Under the pieces are notes generated by a model that searched no databases, was not told the DNA's origin, and saw only the letters and a program-made list of their open reading frames with translations. Below, piece by piece: positions 1 through 12,744 of a stretch of DNA of 64,000 nt. How positions within the stretch are numbered: the stretch's first letter is position 1; the number at the start of each line of letters is the position of its first letter. The stretch is from Sindora glabra (Eukaryota > Streptophyta > Magnoliopsida > Fabales > Fabaceae), in assembly GCA_020226215.1 (NCBI GenBank), contig CM035232.1, positions 16,466,316 through 16,530,315 on the forward strand, read 5' to 3'. The position numbers were made by a program, and so were the translations under genes.

Positions 1-237
1 AAGATTTCTACCGGGAAAGTCTCCAAATTATGCATAGTTTGTTGACATATTGGTAGAAATTGGATAACTTATTGTATCTAAATAGTACATTATGCTTGTA
101 TTATTGTATTAAATTATTTTTTTCTTGCTTCATTTTGGAAGACTTACATGAATTTATGGTTGTGCAATTGACTGAATTCATCTAATTCAACATAGTCCAT
201 TGCACCCGACTACAATGGCCAATCAGCATTGTATTGT

Positions 238-617
238 GACCTCTAGACTCGATGATGAGTCTCTATTATACTTGCAATCCAGACATATTTCATAGGCCGT
301 GTGGCTAGGCCAGATAAGTTTATTCTCGTAATAAAAATTATTTGATTGTATACTTACTAACTATTTTTTCAATTGACATGAAAAGGAGGATCAAATCCTT
401 AAGGTACAATGCGTCATCCATGGGAATTGTACCTGGGCTCAATGATGAGTCTCTATTATACTTGCAGCCCAGACATATTTCATAAGCCATGTGGCTAGGG
501 CAGATAAGTTTATTCCCGTAATAAAAATTGCTTAATTGTATACGTGCTAACTATTTTTTCAATTAACATGAAAAGAAGGATCAAATCCTTAAGGTACAAC
601 GTGTCATCCATGGGAAT
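238..617 (+). repeat. Tandem duplication (about 190 bp) of the PMD first exon
   Basis: Units 238-427 and 428-617 each hold the first-exon end, the donor region and the start of exon 2 of the PMD pseudogene, with a period of 190 bp. The MULE B gene has one unit only, so the duplication arose in the MULE A lineage. The in-frame stop seen in MULE B (TAG) is TAG in unit 1 and TAA in unit 2. The same structure is repeated at 21697-22076. Confidence 0.85.
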
Positions 618-2357
618 TGTCTTTTCAATCCACCACTTACAATTGTACCTTATCTTCAACAAGCAGGCTTTTATGGCGCCAACCGGCTTGGATACTTTAA
701 TTTCAATGTAGCTTTGGTGTTCATCTTGGTTGAACGATGGCATCCTAAGATACACATTTTTCATACCACCTCAGGAGAGTGCATCATTATCCTACAGGAT
801 ATCTCAATCTAGTTAGATTTGCTGTGTGAGGGCGTCCTTATATCTAAATGCACTAGAAATGATTGGCTAGGGATGTATGAAGATTTACTTGGGGTTAGAT
901 CATCTAATGAATGTTTACAAGGTCAGTGCCTGAGCATCACTTGATTAGTAGCTAACTTTGGACGCTTACCAAATGATGCAGATGATGAACAAATGTGGTA
1001 CTTTGCACGTACCTACATCTTGAAACTCAAAAGCAATTACCTTATGTCCGATACTTCAGGTCACAGAGTGCTATTGATGTATCTATCATTGTTGGAAAAT
1101 TTTACAGGTACTAGTCAGTATAGTTGGGGATTGGCGATTCTAGCATGCTTGTACAAAGAGTTGTGTACCGCCATAAAATGTGATGAAATTAGTATTAGTG
1201 TATGTTTGCACTTATTACATTTATAAGCGTGGGATCGATTTCTCACTCTAGCACCAGCAAGACCACCATATCCTGATCCTTGGCTAAACATCTACCCCTT
1301 GCTTCTACCATTGAGCTTCAGGTGTGGGTTATACAAGATTTTCATATTGTATTTCTTACAACAACTTAAAATATTCAAACAAATAATACAAAATTATATT
1401 TCTCGCAGGTGGAAAAACACTAGACTGTCTCTTTGGCCGCTAGCAATGGCCCTACACCAATACAACGTATTACTTGATTAGATGAGGGTCGATGAGGTTG
1501 GAAGCCCTACTTTATTGTATCTAACGAAGCTAGCCTCACATCTAATGATATGCTTATTTATATTACACTTGTGTAACATAAATTATTTGACGCCCTTATG
1601 ACATTCCTAATGTATAGCAGCTGATATCAGGATATTGCTTGACATCACCTGACATATTGCTAGCATCAGCCCTCGTCATATGTTTCTACATCATAGACTA
1701 ACACCACACAAATCGTGTGCTTTATTAGTTTGGTAGGCGATAGCTAATCCCACATGAGCCATTCAATCTTAATTCTTATCATACCTTGCAGTTTTAGGGT
1801 AAAACATCAAAAGACTAGCGGGAAGAGCATGTCATTTTCATTGTAGCTTGGAATGCATGGCACAACACACTCTCGTTGACTAAAATAGCAACAGATGGTC
1901 TTGGTCATGACTCGGGCTACATGAGATGGTACTGGAGACACAATAAATGATGGATTCATCCAGTTAATGGTGGTCCAAAATTTGTGGTAACCTTTCATCA
2001 TTCACACACTTTTATGCCTACATCATCAACTTATTATACATTAAATTGTAAAAATGTACTTCTTTGCAGGTTAATATAACTGAGAGATTACGCAGGCTCA
2101 GTGTCGAGGATTCATCCTCTCAGCCATACAGCTAATTTGGAGAGACAGTGGATCAAGAATATGGTTTCATGCTACGTGCACTGGGAAAGCATCAAGATAG
2201 CTTCCCAACTTGCTTATTCGACTACTGAATTATTGAGACTGCCCATTCCCGAGCTTAGGCGTGGTAGGAGAGGCCACGGATTCATGTTTTTTAGGATCCT
2301 ATTTTGCCCGAGGAAGGGGATGATGATGAAAGTATCCCGCATAGTCATCCATTGATA

Positions 2358-2674
2358 ACACAAGCAAGTGTCCCCTCCTCTTACACCCTTCTATCGATGC
2401 AAGCTGATATAAGAGGTACAGGTCCATCAACTTATACCCCCCTCACCGCAATTCTTCGCAGGTGCAGATGTTGGTCCATCATACAGTATGATACCATTAT
2501 CATAGCACTCTCATGATGACACAAGCAAGTGTCCCCTCCTCCTACACCCTTCCATTGATGAGGTTGATATAAGGGTGCAGGTCTATCAACTTATACCCCT
2601 TTACTGCAATTCTTCGTAGGTGCAGATGTTAGCCCATCATACAGTATGACACCATTGCCACAGCACTCTCATGA
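2358..2674 (+). repeat. Tandem duplication (161 bp) in the PMD 3' part
   Basis: Units 2358-2518 and about 2519-2674 both begin acacaagcaagtgtcccctc and end at the cactctcatgatg motif. They correspond to the single Pro/Gly-rich stretch of the MULE B PMD C-terminal exon. The units differ by several substitutions, so the duplication is older than the 11.7-kb copies, which both carry it (second copy 23817-24133). Confidence 0.85.
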
Positions 2675-3468
2675 TGCTTCACAATCATCATTCTTCACCC
2701 TATCGTCATCACATTCAACTCAACAAGTATTACGTTGTTTGCTGACTCGTTTGCATTTATTACTGATTATGCCAGTGGATCCTTAAATCAATAACAACAA
2801 GAGTTTTTCACCCCCGAAAATCCTATACCACAATTTCAATCCTCCCAGTGAAACTTGAACTTTCCACCCTTTAAAGGTTAGACTTACCCGACTCACGTAG
2901 ATGATGATGAGGATGACTACAGAAATGAACAACATCATTCCCTTGTTCAACGACCACAACGAGCAAGACAATGCCTTCGATGTGGGACTGTGAGTCGTTA
3001 TTTTGGTGACTAAATATTTTATTATTATATTATAGCATTTTATCCAATTTATTTATTTAATTGATTCATAACCTTTTTACTTCAAATTCAATACTCTCTC
3101 ACATTTCATTTATCATATTATCCAATTTTGTAGATAAATTGTATAAATTAAAAATAAGATATTTTACTCTTATTCATTAATTCAAATCATATTATTGAAT
3201 TAACTCTATTCATTATATTATTCTTTAAAATTCCTTGCAACATTCTAAAATATCGCTTGTTATAGTGTTAATTTAAAGTTATACTTATAAGTAATTATGA
3301 GAAATCACATTATTAAATGTTTTACTATTGAATTTTAGGTATTTAAACTTTAAAGATTGAATTTTACTAAATTTACACTTAATATTCCACTACCTTAATT
3401 AATTAAGTATTTTATCAAATGATGTGATTTTTTTATTTTTACATAAGAATTACATTTTAATTTATAAA

Positions 3469-3868
3469 GGTTACTTTTTTAACTATAACACTGACATTGG
3501 CAAAATAAATTCCCCTTATACTGCATAGTGAAAATATTTTGTCCAAATGCTTAAAGATTTCTTTTTTCAAAAAATACTAATACGGGGATGGGAACCACAT
3601 GATCCACTGGTCACGTAGGCCACCCCCGTGACGCATTTAATTTATATTATTTATTTTATTTAATTTAAATTTTATTATTTTTACTTCAATTTAACATCAT
3701 TTTCTTTATAGTTTTACCTATTTATAATTTATTTTCAATTTTTATTTTTATTTTTAATCTTTACTTAACTTATATTTAATTTTTTTTTACATTTTGAATA
3801 TTACTTTGATATTAATTATTGAAGGTTGTAAACAATAATCAATAATTACATTAACTTTCATAATATTG

Positions 3869-3922
<54 letters not shown>

Positions 3923-5865
3923 CAATTAAATTAGTAACTATTAAAAGATCATCAGAATAATTAAAATTTTAATAAATACCAAATTTTTACTTATTCTCTT
4001 ATAAACTTATTAGATGAAAGATTTAAATTATAAAATTAAATTTTTAAATAATATTTTATCATAATGTGATGTATATATTCATAAAATATTTAACTGAATA
4101 TGAAATTAAAATATAATCTACATCACGAAAATAACTATTTTATTAGTAAACTATGTTAGTCCACAATATGGTATAATTTGATTTATAAAAATTAATTACA
4201 TATAGATTATATATTTTTAAGAAATTGCTAAATAAGAATTCTAATACTATAATACATTATTTATTTTTCATTTATCATATGTAATATTTATGTTATATAA
4301 ATAATAAAAATATATAATGCAAAAAAAAATTATTTAAATACTTGAAAATAATGTATTAAATTACATACCAAAAAATTATTAAAAAATTAATAAATTATAA
4401 TGTTGTATTTCTTATATAAAAATAAAAAAATCACATGATTTGATAAAATATTTAATTAATTAGGGTAACAAAATATTAAGTATAAGTTTAGTAAAATTCA
4501 ATCTTTAAAATTCAAATTCCTAAAATTCAATGGTAAAATATTTAATTATTTTATAGTAATTTAAATGTGATATTTGACTTTAACATCCAAAAGTTAATAT
4601 TTAAAACAATTTTAGGTTAATAATTTTGGCCCTACTAGTTTTATTAGATAATATTTTTCAAAGAAAAAAAGTCATAAATGTATATTGATAAAGGGATAAA
4701 ATGGTACTTCTATATTTGATTATTAAAAATGATCTATAAAACTATAGTAATAAAAGAAAGTAAGTTTCTTTGATATTTAGGTAATATTGATTAAAAATAC
4801 AATTCAATATTAATAAATTTGACTAATTCTAAAGTATTTTTAATAGATATAAAATATATAATTAATTCACTTAATACAAAAAAATAAGAGATAATTATAA
4901 AGTAATAAGTAAAATAGAATTAAACAAATATTTCATCAAATGATGTGATTTTTTTTTATTTTTAAGTAAGAATTACGACATTATAATATCTTAATTTTTT
5001 TAAAAAAATTTACGTATAATTCAACATATCATTTTTAAGTATTTAATTAAAAATTCTTATGCATAATTTTTTTATTTATATAATATTAATATTATATGTC
5101 ACAAAATAAAAAATAAATAATGTATTATAATTTTATGATTCTCATTTAACAATTTCTTAGGAACATATAATGTATATGTAATTAATTTTTTATAAATTAA
5201 ATTGTATCATATAATGGATTAGTATAGTTTACTAATGAAATATTTATTTTCATGATGCAGATTATATTCTAATTTCATGTTTATTTAAAAAATTTTGCAG
5301 ATTATACATCATATTAGGATAAAATATTTTTTAAAAATTTTATTTTATAATTTAAATCTTCCAATAAATAAGTTTACAAGAGAATAAGTAAAAATTTATA
5401 TTTATTGAGATTTTAATTATTCCAATAATTTTTAATAGCTATCAATTTTATTATATTATGTATATTATATAATATTATGAGAGTTAATAAAATTATTGAT
5501 TATTATTTAAAATTTTAAATAATTAATATAAAAAAATTTAAAATGTCAAAAATTAAATTAAATATAAATTAAGTAAAGATTAAATATAAAATAAAAATAA
5601 AAAAATAAATTAAAAATAAGTCAATTTTTTTAAAAAATAAGTCCAAATAAAAAAAGTATAAATTAAATAAAATAAGTTAAAATTAAATAAATTAAGAAAT
5701 TTTATATTCTGATTACGGAAGTTGTGCATGATTAGTCGATCACGAGTCCTTTCTCATGATTCAGTCAATTTTTTAAAAAAGAATTTAAAAATTTTTAAAA
5801 ATATTTTTTTGGCACAATATTTTAAAAGTCTCGTTTTGAAAATCGCGTATCCTGATAAAAAAGCC
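3469..5865. repeat. 2.4-kb foldback with an inverted internal copy of the MULE terminus
   Basis: The right arm (about 4905 to the element end at 5865) is matched in reverse complement by a left arm from 3469 to about 4470, with a spacer near 4470-4900. The outer end of the left arm (from 3469, ggttac) aligns with the MULE A left terminus at the same internal offset, so it is a copy of the terminal repeat facing the true one. Sequences either side of the (AT)n run at 3871 pair with 5300-5540. No target-site match exists between 3459-3468 and 5866-5875, which argues against a separate nested insertion. The AT-rich alignment was done by eye, so arm limits are approximate. Confidence 0.7.
3871..3919. 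repeat. (AT)n microsatellite
   Basis: An uninterrupted AT run of 49 bases inside the left arm of the foldback. The partner run at 25329-25379 is one AT unit longer, one of the few differences between the two 11.7-kb copies and a usable marker. Confidence 0.95.
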
Positions 5866-6200
5866 GTGAAAGCTGAGCTGTGTGTTCTCTGTGCCTAAGA
5901 AAAGAAACAAAAAGGATAAAAGAAAGAGAGTAGGGCGGTGGGAGAGACAAAAGAAGTTGAGCTGTACCTGTTGCAACAGGGAAAAGCTGGCGGGCAGAAG
6001 AGAGAGATGAAACATTTTGAGAGAGGAGCAAAAAAAAAAAGTAAAAAAATACTGGAATCCGTACATAGTAGCAGCCAGAACTAAAAATAAATAAATAAAT
6101 AAAGAAAAATTGGCAGGATTTTGGAGAGAGAACAAAAGCCACACGTGAGGGAGAGAAGAGGGAGAAAAAGAAGGAAGGGATGCTATATCGTGTGTGAGAC

Positions 6201-7465
6201 TAATGATTTGTTTGGCTGGACGTAAAATGGGAGCGGCGTAAATGAAAGTGAAAATAATTTTACTTAAGTTGTTTGAAATGTGTGGAAATAAAGGGAAAGT
6301 AAATAAGAGTGAAATAAATTTTTTTTATTTAGAATAGGTGAAAATAGAGGGGAAGAAAATATGAACGAGTAAAATAATTAAAATATCCTTTTGTTATGTT
6401 ATGTTGAGGTAATTATACTATTATGTAATAAAATTTAATAAAAATTAATTTACAGATAAATGAAATTATGCTAAATTTTTTTCTTATTATTAACATATTT
6501 ATATTTATAATTATAAATTTCATATAATTAATAAATTTTATGAAATTTGCATTATAATTCTAAATAATTTACGGATAAATGAAATTCTGCTGAATCTATT
6601 TTTGATGATATTATTTATTTTTAAGTTATTTATTTTATTCATAAAATACTAATTTCAAATTTAAATATTTTTTAGTGGATATTAGTTAAATATTTTATAT
6701 TTGATGATATTAGTTATTTTTAAGATATTAGTTATTTTTTACTATATATAATTTATTTTATATTTGATGATATTTTATGGATTTATTTTATTAATAAAAT
6801 ACTAATTTCAAAGTTAAAAATTTATTTTATTCACAAAATTGATTTAGGAATAATTGAATTGATTTTGAAATAATAAATTCAGAAATAATTAATAAGTGGA
6901 ACGCAGTAACCTGAACTTGGAATGTAAATTTGATGATGTATTTCATCTATAAATTGAGTAAAATTATTAATTTGCATTAATTGTAAATATTAAATTTCTT
7001 CACAGCTTCAATACAAAGGCAATTCGAACTGAGGGAAAGCAAACCTTGTGATTGGGGGGAAATACAAAAAATGAAATAAAAATTTTGCGCTGGTTCCAAT
7101 ATCTAATTTATTTTGATATATCATAATTTTGAAATATTTTATTCTTAAAATTTTTAATTTAAAAAATTACAATTATATTAGCCGAACTATAGGCTGACAG
7201 AATCAGATGGTGGGGGCCGTGGGCTGAGGAGACACTCTGCAGAAGGACAACATTGGAAATGTGAATGGGGCAAGCCATTTCACCGCAATTTCACTTTGTT
7301 TTTAGGGGGTAGGAAATTACGTTGGGTCCCACCTTTTTTTCCTATCCAATTTACGCTTCCTCACCAGTTCATCCAGAAGCCAAACAAGTGAAATTCACCT
7401 TTTCACCTCCCATTTCACCCGCTTATTTGCTTTCCCCCTCCTTCCCCCTATTCCAAACAGAGTGT
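6201..7465. mobile_element. Putative non-autonomous DNA element with inverted blocks
   Basis: The two ends carry related blocks in opposite orientation. The left has a gtttggctgg...gcgtaaat block (6205-6245) and a gtttgaaat...gggaaagtaaataag block (6270-6325). The right end, read in reverse, has the same two blocks in swapped order (7395-7460, then 7338-7392). The interior is AT-rich and has no coding capacity. This suggests a MITE-like element, but I could not define clean termini or a target-site duplication. Repeated at 27660-28924. Confidence 0.3.
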
Positions 7466-8090
7466 AAAAAATAATAATAATAAAAATTATTCTACTGACC
7501 GAAAATAATAATACAAGAAGAGATAGCATAATTTTTTAGAGTGGGCGTGACGGGAAAATTTCAAAAATATATAGAAAGAGAAAGTGCTATTCACCTAGGG
7601 AGAGAAATGCAAGAAAAGTTGACTTAGGGACATTATCCCATACTCCTTGCCCGTTGTAATCTCACTCTTTCTATTAGAATTCAACCCTTCATCAATTTCA
7701 TTTTAAATATTTTTCATAACTAATTTTATTTAAAATCTTATTTCATGTATTTTCAATCTTCCACTAATAAATATTCATATTTTTTAAAATAATTATTTTA
7801 AATTTCCCATCATTCTCAAAATAATTTAGCAACTATAAAAATTTCATAATTCTTTATAAAAATCATTCAAATAAGTCTTAGCTTAATAATAATCATCTAA
7901 AGTAAATTTATTTCAACCAATCTCAAATTAAAAATAGCCATTTTGAAATAAATCTTTGTACCTATCACCAGTATTATTTTAATATTTCAAAACCTTTAAT
8001 ATGAAAAATAAATTTATATTCAAATATTAATCAAATAAATAAATAATTCTCTACCAACCTTAAGTTTATTGAATTCTAAGTTTTCATTAG

Positions 8091-10134
8091 GGATATTACA
8101 AGTTCTCCCCCTTCAAGAAAATTTATTCTCGAATTTTCTAAGAGATAAATTTTCTAGGAGGCAAACATGACTACACAAAAATTACCAACAGCTTATATAT
8201 CAATTCAATGCATCATCATTTCAACTAAACTATTCTTAGTGATTTCACATACTACTTTAGCGCATTTACATAAATTTCCACTAGTTAAATAATTTTGCAA
8301 ATCACTTTCCTTAGGCTTGAGCTAACTTGCTCTTATACATGTCAACATATTTTGACAAATCATACACAATGAACACCCTACACACTAATTAAAGTGAATT
8401 ACACAATCTTTAAATGCATCTCTCATCTCTCATTTCTCATTTATTTAAGAGATGCTATTTACTTTAGCATTGGTCATTCATTACAATTTCGAGACATTCC
8501 ACTCACAACCAAATAATGATTCTAGCAATCACTGTAGAAGCAAAGCATAGTCAACAATCCACTATCAAGGTTTTCAATTAAAGTTCCAATTACACAAACA
8601 AGCTTAGGGCACAAACCTATAACTTGACCTTATCCAAATCTATAATCATACTTGCAATCACATTCATACCTCATTCAATTAACTAATAAAATTTACAAAT
8701 CGATTACAAATTAGATCCATATATGCTCGATGACAAATCATACAAATTGCTAATGCAATGTTATCCTCACAATTTCATTTCAAAGTTCATCAACAATCAT
8801 TCATGTTATACAAACTTACAGTCATAAACACATTAAGCAATATCACAAACACGAGTTTCACACACAATCCATCTCGAGTATTTGGCATTCGACAATCACT
8901 CAAATAGCTAACCAAATGCAATCACATCAAACAATACCATCTAACGTTAACCAAATATTAATCATAACACAATGCACAATAGCGTAGAAAATGGCTATAG
9001 TAGCTTTTTAATAAAAAATCACCGAATGATCATAGTCGATATCTAAGATTTTTTCTTATATCTTCAGTCCAGCCTTATCCCCTACCACCCTAGGCCTAAG
9101 ACCACTAACATTTTTCCTTCCAACTCTTACCACTCCTCTCCTCCTCTACAAAGGATATTTATCTCTCCTCATCACATATCATATACAAAGTGAGTACTCA
9201 TACTTATAATGACCATTATAGGCACCAATCATATCTCATATTACCATAGGCATCGCATCACTATGATGGGACACCATAGGTGTCAACTATTCATTTCATG
9301 ACTACGTGTCATAAGGTATGGTCAGAACATCAACTATGCCATAGGGGTTTCATTAATAAAATCTGTCATTCTCATGTCATCAACCATTCCAAATCAATGA
9401 ATCACAAACTTCATCACATTGCTTCGAGCACACTCATTTCCTTAATCAACAGAGTACTTGTCAAATTAATCATAAACCACAATTTAGAGTTCATTTCATG
9501 TAATAGAAGTCATTCATTTCATACATTTTTAACTGTTTATTACACATTCAAGTTATTCACTTCACACAATTCCAACCATCTATTTCACTTCACATCAATC
9601 ACAAATCACAATTTAAATCATCACATGCATCCGATATTTGGATCAAAAACAATTCATCAAGGAAATAATTTATCCTATAAGATAAACTATAACAAAATTC
9701 AATTGATTGACAATCAGTGACTAACACACACAATAAGAAATCTATGGAGATCTTCAAAGACACACCTCATGGTATGTTTAACTTGCTTATTCAAATTTGA
9801 CAGTTGGATCATTCTAACTCATTTTATCATAAAAAACTTAAACCATGCTCTGATACCATCCTGTCATGATCAAGATGGATTGTGATATTATTATATCATA
9901 GAACTAATCAAGAATGAAAAAGTAAGGCTCAAATTTTATAGATCTGAATATTTTAAAAAAAATTACTCAAAATAAATGTATTTGAAAATTGAAAATTATG
10001 CTCGGTGTTATTTTAAAATTAATTTAAAGGGAGGTTATTAAAATTATTTAAATTAATTTAAAAAAAGAAGAAGGCGGCAACCTAAGAAGAAAAGATCAAG
10101 TTGGTGACGCACTAAGGAGCCGTATTACAATTTG
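8091..10134 (-). mobile_element. LTR-retrotransposon-derived fragments
   Basis: Read on the - strand, 9858-9847 is TGGTATCAGAGC, the standard plant primer-binding site complementary to initiator tRNA-Met. It is preceded by an LTR-like end in catgaca at 9862. Farther along, 8117-8101 reads as a polypurine tract (cttgaaGGGGGagaact) directly followed by tgtaatatcc (8100-8091), a plausible start of the other LTR. The 1.7 kb between has no gag or pol similarity, only Cys-poor, His/Ser-rich low-complexity reading frames. The flanking LTR-like stretches do not match each other, so this is a decayed or non-autonomous element. Second copy 29550-31591. Confidence 0.45.
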
Positions 10135-10689
10135 ATAAAGTCATGCAGAAACGGTAGAACAACAGAACAGCAGAGAAGCAGAGCAGCAAGCCACAATGAA
10201 AAACTTGAAGGTAGGCACCGTACTGTGAAGCTTCATCAATACATGAAGACTGCAACACAAATACATAGGAATACAAGTTGCAATCTTTGACAAGTCAAAG
10301 AGGCAAATAATATTTTACAAGCTTCAGGCAGTAATACATGCCTATATAAAGAAATGATTTCATGCAATCTCCCTTTAAAAGTTTTAGCTATCATAGCAAT
10401 TGGGTGCAATAATGAAGGTTTGCTCTGCAAAGTGCAAAAGTGGCGAAGGTTTGACAAAAGAAATATTGAATGTGATTTTATAATAATGTATGAGAGAAAA
10501 AATTATAATATATTTGTATTTGTAAGAATTATTATAATTATATTTTGTCTCATACCTATTTCTTTTGCACAAAATCTCTTTTTATTTTAATGCCAATATT
10601 AAAGACCCACCAAATATTGATCTAAAGACCTTGTCGGTGCATCTAGAAGTCAAATGCTAAATGAAACACTCACTTTCGATTTAATTAAA

Positions 10690-10806
10690 CCTAATGATAA
10701 TTTCCAATTAGGTTTTAACGGCACTTTCGGTATATAATTTGTGTCCTGCCTAATGATAATTTCTAACTAGATTTTTATTGGTTTCGGAATATAATTAGCG
10801 TCCTAC
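10690..10806 (+). repeat. Short tandem repeat, period 59 bp
   Basis: Two diverged units begin cctaatgataattt at 10690 and 10749 and share the ttcgg.atataatt..gtcct core. No function is evident. Also present at 32147-32263. Confidence 0.75.
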
Positions 10807-11715
10807 CTAAAAGCATTGAATAACCATTTTTTCCTTACCATTTTCATTATTTAAAAAAATTGTCTTGAGAATTTCTTTTTACTGTCAGACCGCCGATTAA
10901 TTAAAGATAAATTCTTCAATGTATTGAATTTTATTTAATGTTATATTAAATTTTATATTTTTAAATGAAAATTATTTGATTTAACAATTTTGTAGCTCAT
11001 CAACAAGATCAAACTTCCCGCACGATAAAATTAAACTTAAATATTGGAGCATCCCTTGACGGTCATCCACCATGACTGTCTAATATTTTCTTCTTTGGGC
11101 GGATGATTTTAATCACTACCTTAAACAAGATGTTCATTGATTAATGTTTAGAATATATTTCAAAATTTGTCGTCCACGTGTCAATGAATTTTTTTGCAAA
11201 AAATAGTAATATTATATGTAAAAAATGGATTTTTTAATTTAATTTTAAATATAAGTTAAGAATTATTATTAATTATAAAATAATATGATAAAATTATAAA
11301 TTTTAATTTAATAAATATAAAAAAAAATTAAATTTAATATCAAATATCATTCCCAATATCTTTAACATTTTTGTTATTTTAAATTTATCAAAAATCATGG
11401 TAAATTGTCAATTCTTTCATCCTTATCGTGGATAGAAAATGACTTGAAGGAAAATAAATTGAATGGTAACAGAAAATACTTGATTTATTTAATTTTGTGT
11501 GTATGGAATAATATTGAACATCGTTATTAATAAAAGTAAATTACTTTAACTTCCCCTAAGATTGTTTTAATTATATCCGAACCTCTCTTTTTGTTTTAAA
11601 TTAATCTAAAACCCCTATTAATAACTAAAGGTAACGGTGTCATGTTGGATAAGGAAAAGTCGAGAGTGCCTCCCTACAAAAGAACGCTTATATTTCCGTT
11701 TCCCTTTCTGTTCTT

Positions 11716-11815
11716 NNNNNNNNNNNNNNNNNNNNNNNNNNNNNNNNNNNNNNNNNNNNNNNNNNNNNNNNNNNNNNNNNNNNNNNNNNNNNNNNNNNNN
11801 NNNNNNNNNNNNNNN
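11716..11815. other. Assembly gap (100 N)
   Basis: Exactly 100 undetermined bases, the usual placeholder length for a gap of unknown size. The left edge coincides with the end of the 11.7-kb duplicate. The right edge falls inside an LTR-like sequence. Distances across it should not be trusted. Confidence 0.99.
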
Positions 11816-12690
11816 ATTCTTACTACTTAAGTGGCAGTAATGTATTGCTAGATACCGCTTACTGTCTATGGCTCAATAAATGAGTTATTGTCAACGTAGT
11901 AAGAACTTACAGGGTCACACAAAAGGAGTAGGAATAAGATAATAATTAATTGAACTTTAATTATATTAATATCCAATTAATTGGACTTATTTTCGTGCAT
12001 ATATATTATTAGAATAATAAATTCACGTTTTATATATATATATATATATATATTATGTGATATTATTTGATATTAAAGTAATATCAAATGATTATCTTAT
12101 CAGATATTAGATAAATATATTATGAGATAATATTATTTTGATATTTGATAACTATATACAATTATCTAATATTAAAATATTTATATTATGAGATAATATC
12201 ATTATCTAATATTAGATAATTAATAGATAAGTCCTATCTCTCCCCATTATCTCTAGGATAAGGATAAGATGAGTTGTTAAGTGTGATTAGGATTTTGGAA
12301 GCATTATCCTAGTTGGACTAGGATTATGGCTTGCCTAAGTTCTATAAAAAGGGATTAGAGGGCAGCACTTTAAGTATCACGCTCAAAGCTTCCATATAAA
12401 TCCTAAATCACTCAAAAAACAGCCAATCCTAATTCTTAGAGAGAAAAACGCATCCTAGTAGATTCGTGGTGGGTGAGAAGTCGTTGTTCACTCCGTGTGG
12501 ATACCGTAGAGACACTGTACCTTCCAGCCGGCGTTTGATTCATCCGCTCTCAAGTTTTGATCAGTAGAAAACACGAGTGCCCAATAGGTAAAACCCTAAT
12601 CATTGACTTATGCTTTTTGCATGGATCCTAGGTAGAATTCGAATCAAAATTTTGAAATTCCGCTGCATGTGATAATCCGAATTCCCAACA
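11816..12690 (+). mobile_element. LTR of a copia-type retrotransposon, 5' part lost in the gap
   Basis: Shows the layout of a plant LTR: an AT-rich U3, a TATA box (ctataaaaaggg from 12342), a transcribed leader of moderate GC content (12370-12560), and a 3' end in aattcccaaca at 12690, finishing in CA as LTRs do. The stretch 11840-11930 (cagggtcacacaaaagg) also resembles LTR sequence that I recall from other plants. The start is missing because of the N gap. No primer-binding site or gag follows, so it may be a solo LTR or a recombination remnant. Confidence 0.55.
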
Positions 12691-12744
12691 GGATTCAGTA
12701 ATTTCAATCTAAACCCCAATTACTAAACACCTTGTATTAAAAGA

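Larger units (their letters stand above)
215..3016 (+). pseudogene. Plant mobile domain (PMD, MAIN-like) pseudogene of MULE A, copy 1
   Basis: Degraded relative of the PMD gene at 38096-40405. The start matches (ATG 215). The core is recognisable in pieces: an N-terminal block near 620-830, the DADDEQ..RTYILKL..YLMSDTSGHRVLLMYL stretch near 978-1085, a WNAWHNTL block near 1849-1870, and an acidic and Gln-rich tail near 2900-2990. PMD proteins include Arabidopsis MAIN and MAIL1, nuclear proteins involved in silencing and genome stability, and the domain also occurs in transposons. Many stops and frameshifts are present. Stops at 293-295 and 1816-1818 are at the same codons as in the MULE B copy. 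Two internal tandem duplications also disrupt it. Not functional. Confidence 0.8.
1..5865 (+). mobile_element. Right half of MULE A, duplicate copy (PMD part, foldback, right terminus)
   Basis: Equivalent to 21460-27324. It contains the degraded PMD gene, the AT-rich foldback and the right terminal inverted repeat (about 5763-5865, ending in AAAAAAGCC). The flank 5866-5875 (gtgaaagctg) is the right target-site copy. The transposase half would lie beyond the left window edge. Together with 21460-27324 it shows that the duplication includes the inserted element plus flanking DNA, so it is not a second transposition event. Confidence 0.85.
1..11715. repeat. Copy 1 of an 11.7-kb near-identical direct duplication
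   Basis: Base 1 matches base 21460 and base 11715 matches base 33175, in the same orientation. By eye I count about two substitutions (4437 g versus 25897 c; the g near 10892 is c in the other copy) and about ten 1-2 base indels, mostly in homopolymers or the (AT)n run. The segment holds the right half of MULE A, its target-site flank, a MITE-like block and retrotransposon fragments. It runs off the left window edge and ends exactly at the N gap. It is either a second contig of the same locus (haplotig or unmerged overlap) or one unit of a very recent tandem duplication of at least 21.4 kb. Confidence 0.95.

Noticed and set aside
3469..5865. Nested independent MULE-type MITE instead of a foldback of MULE A
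   Set aside because: The 10 bases before 3469 do not match those after 5865, whereas 5866-5875 matches the flank of the MULE A left end at 8 of 10 positions. Not fully excluded.
5785..6144. Overlapping open frames of 119 and 106 residues on the - strand (also 27244-27603)
   Set aside because: They lie in a purine-rich low-complexity stretch at the edge of MULE A, give Phe/Leu/Ser-rich proteins in two frames at once and match no family.
9280..9720. 146-residue open frame (also 30738-31178)
   Set aside because: His/Asn/Ser-rich translation of low-complexity DNA inside the retrotransposon-derived fragment, with no domain or start context.
11637..11840. Open frames crossing the N gap
   Set aside because: They exist only because undetermined bases contain no stop codons.
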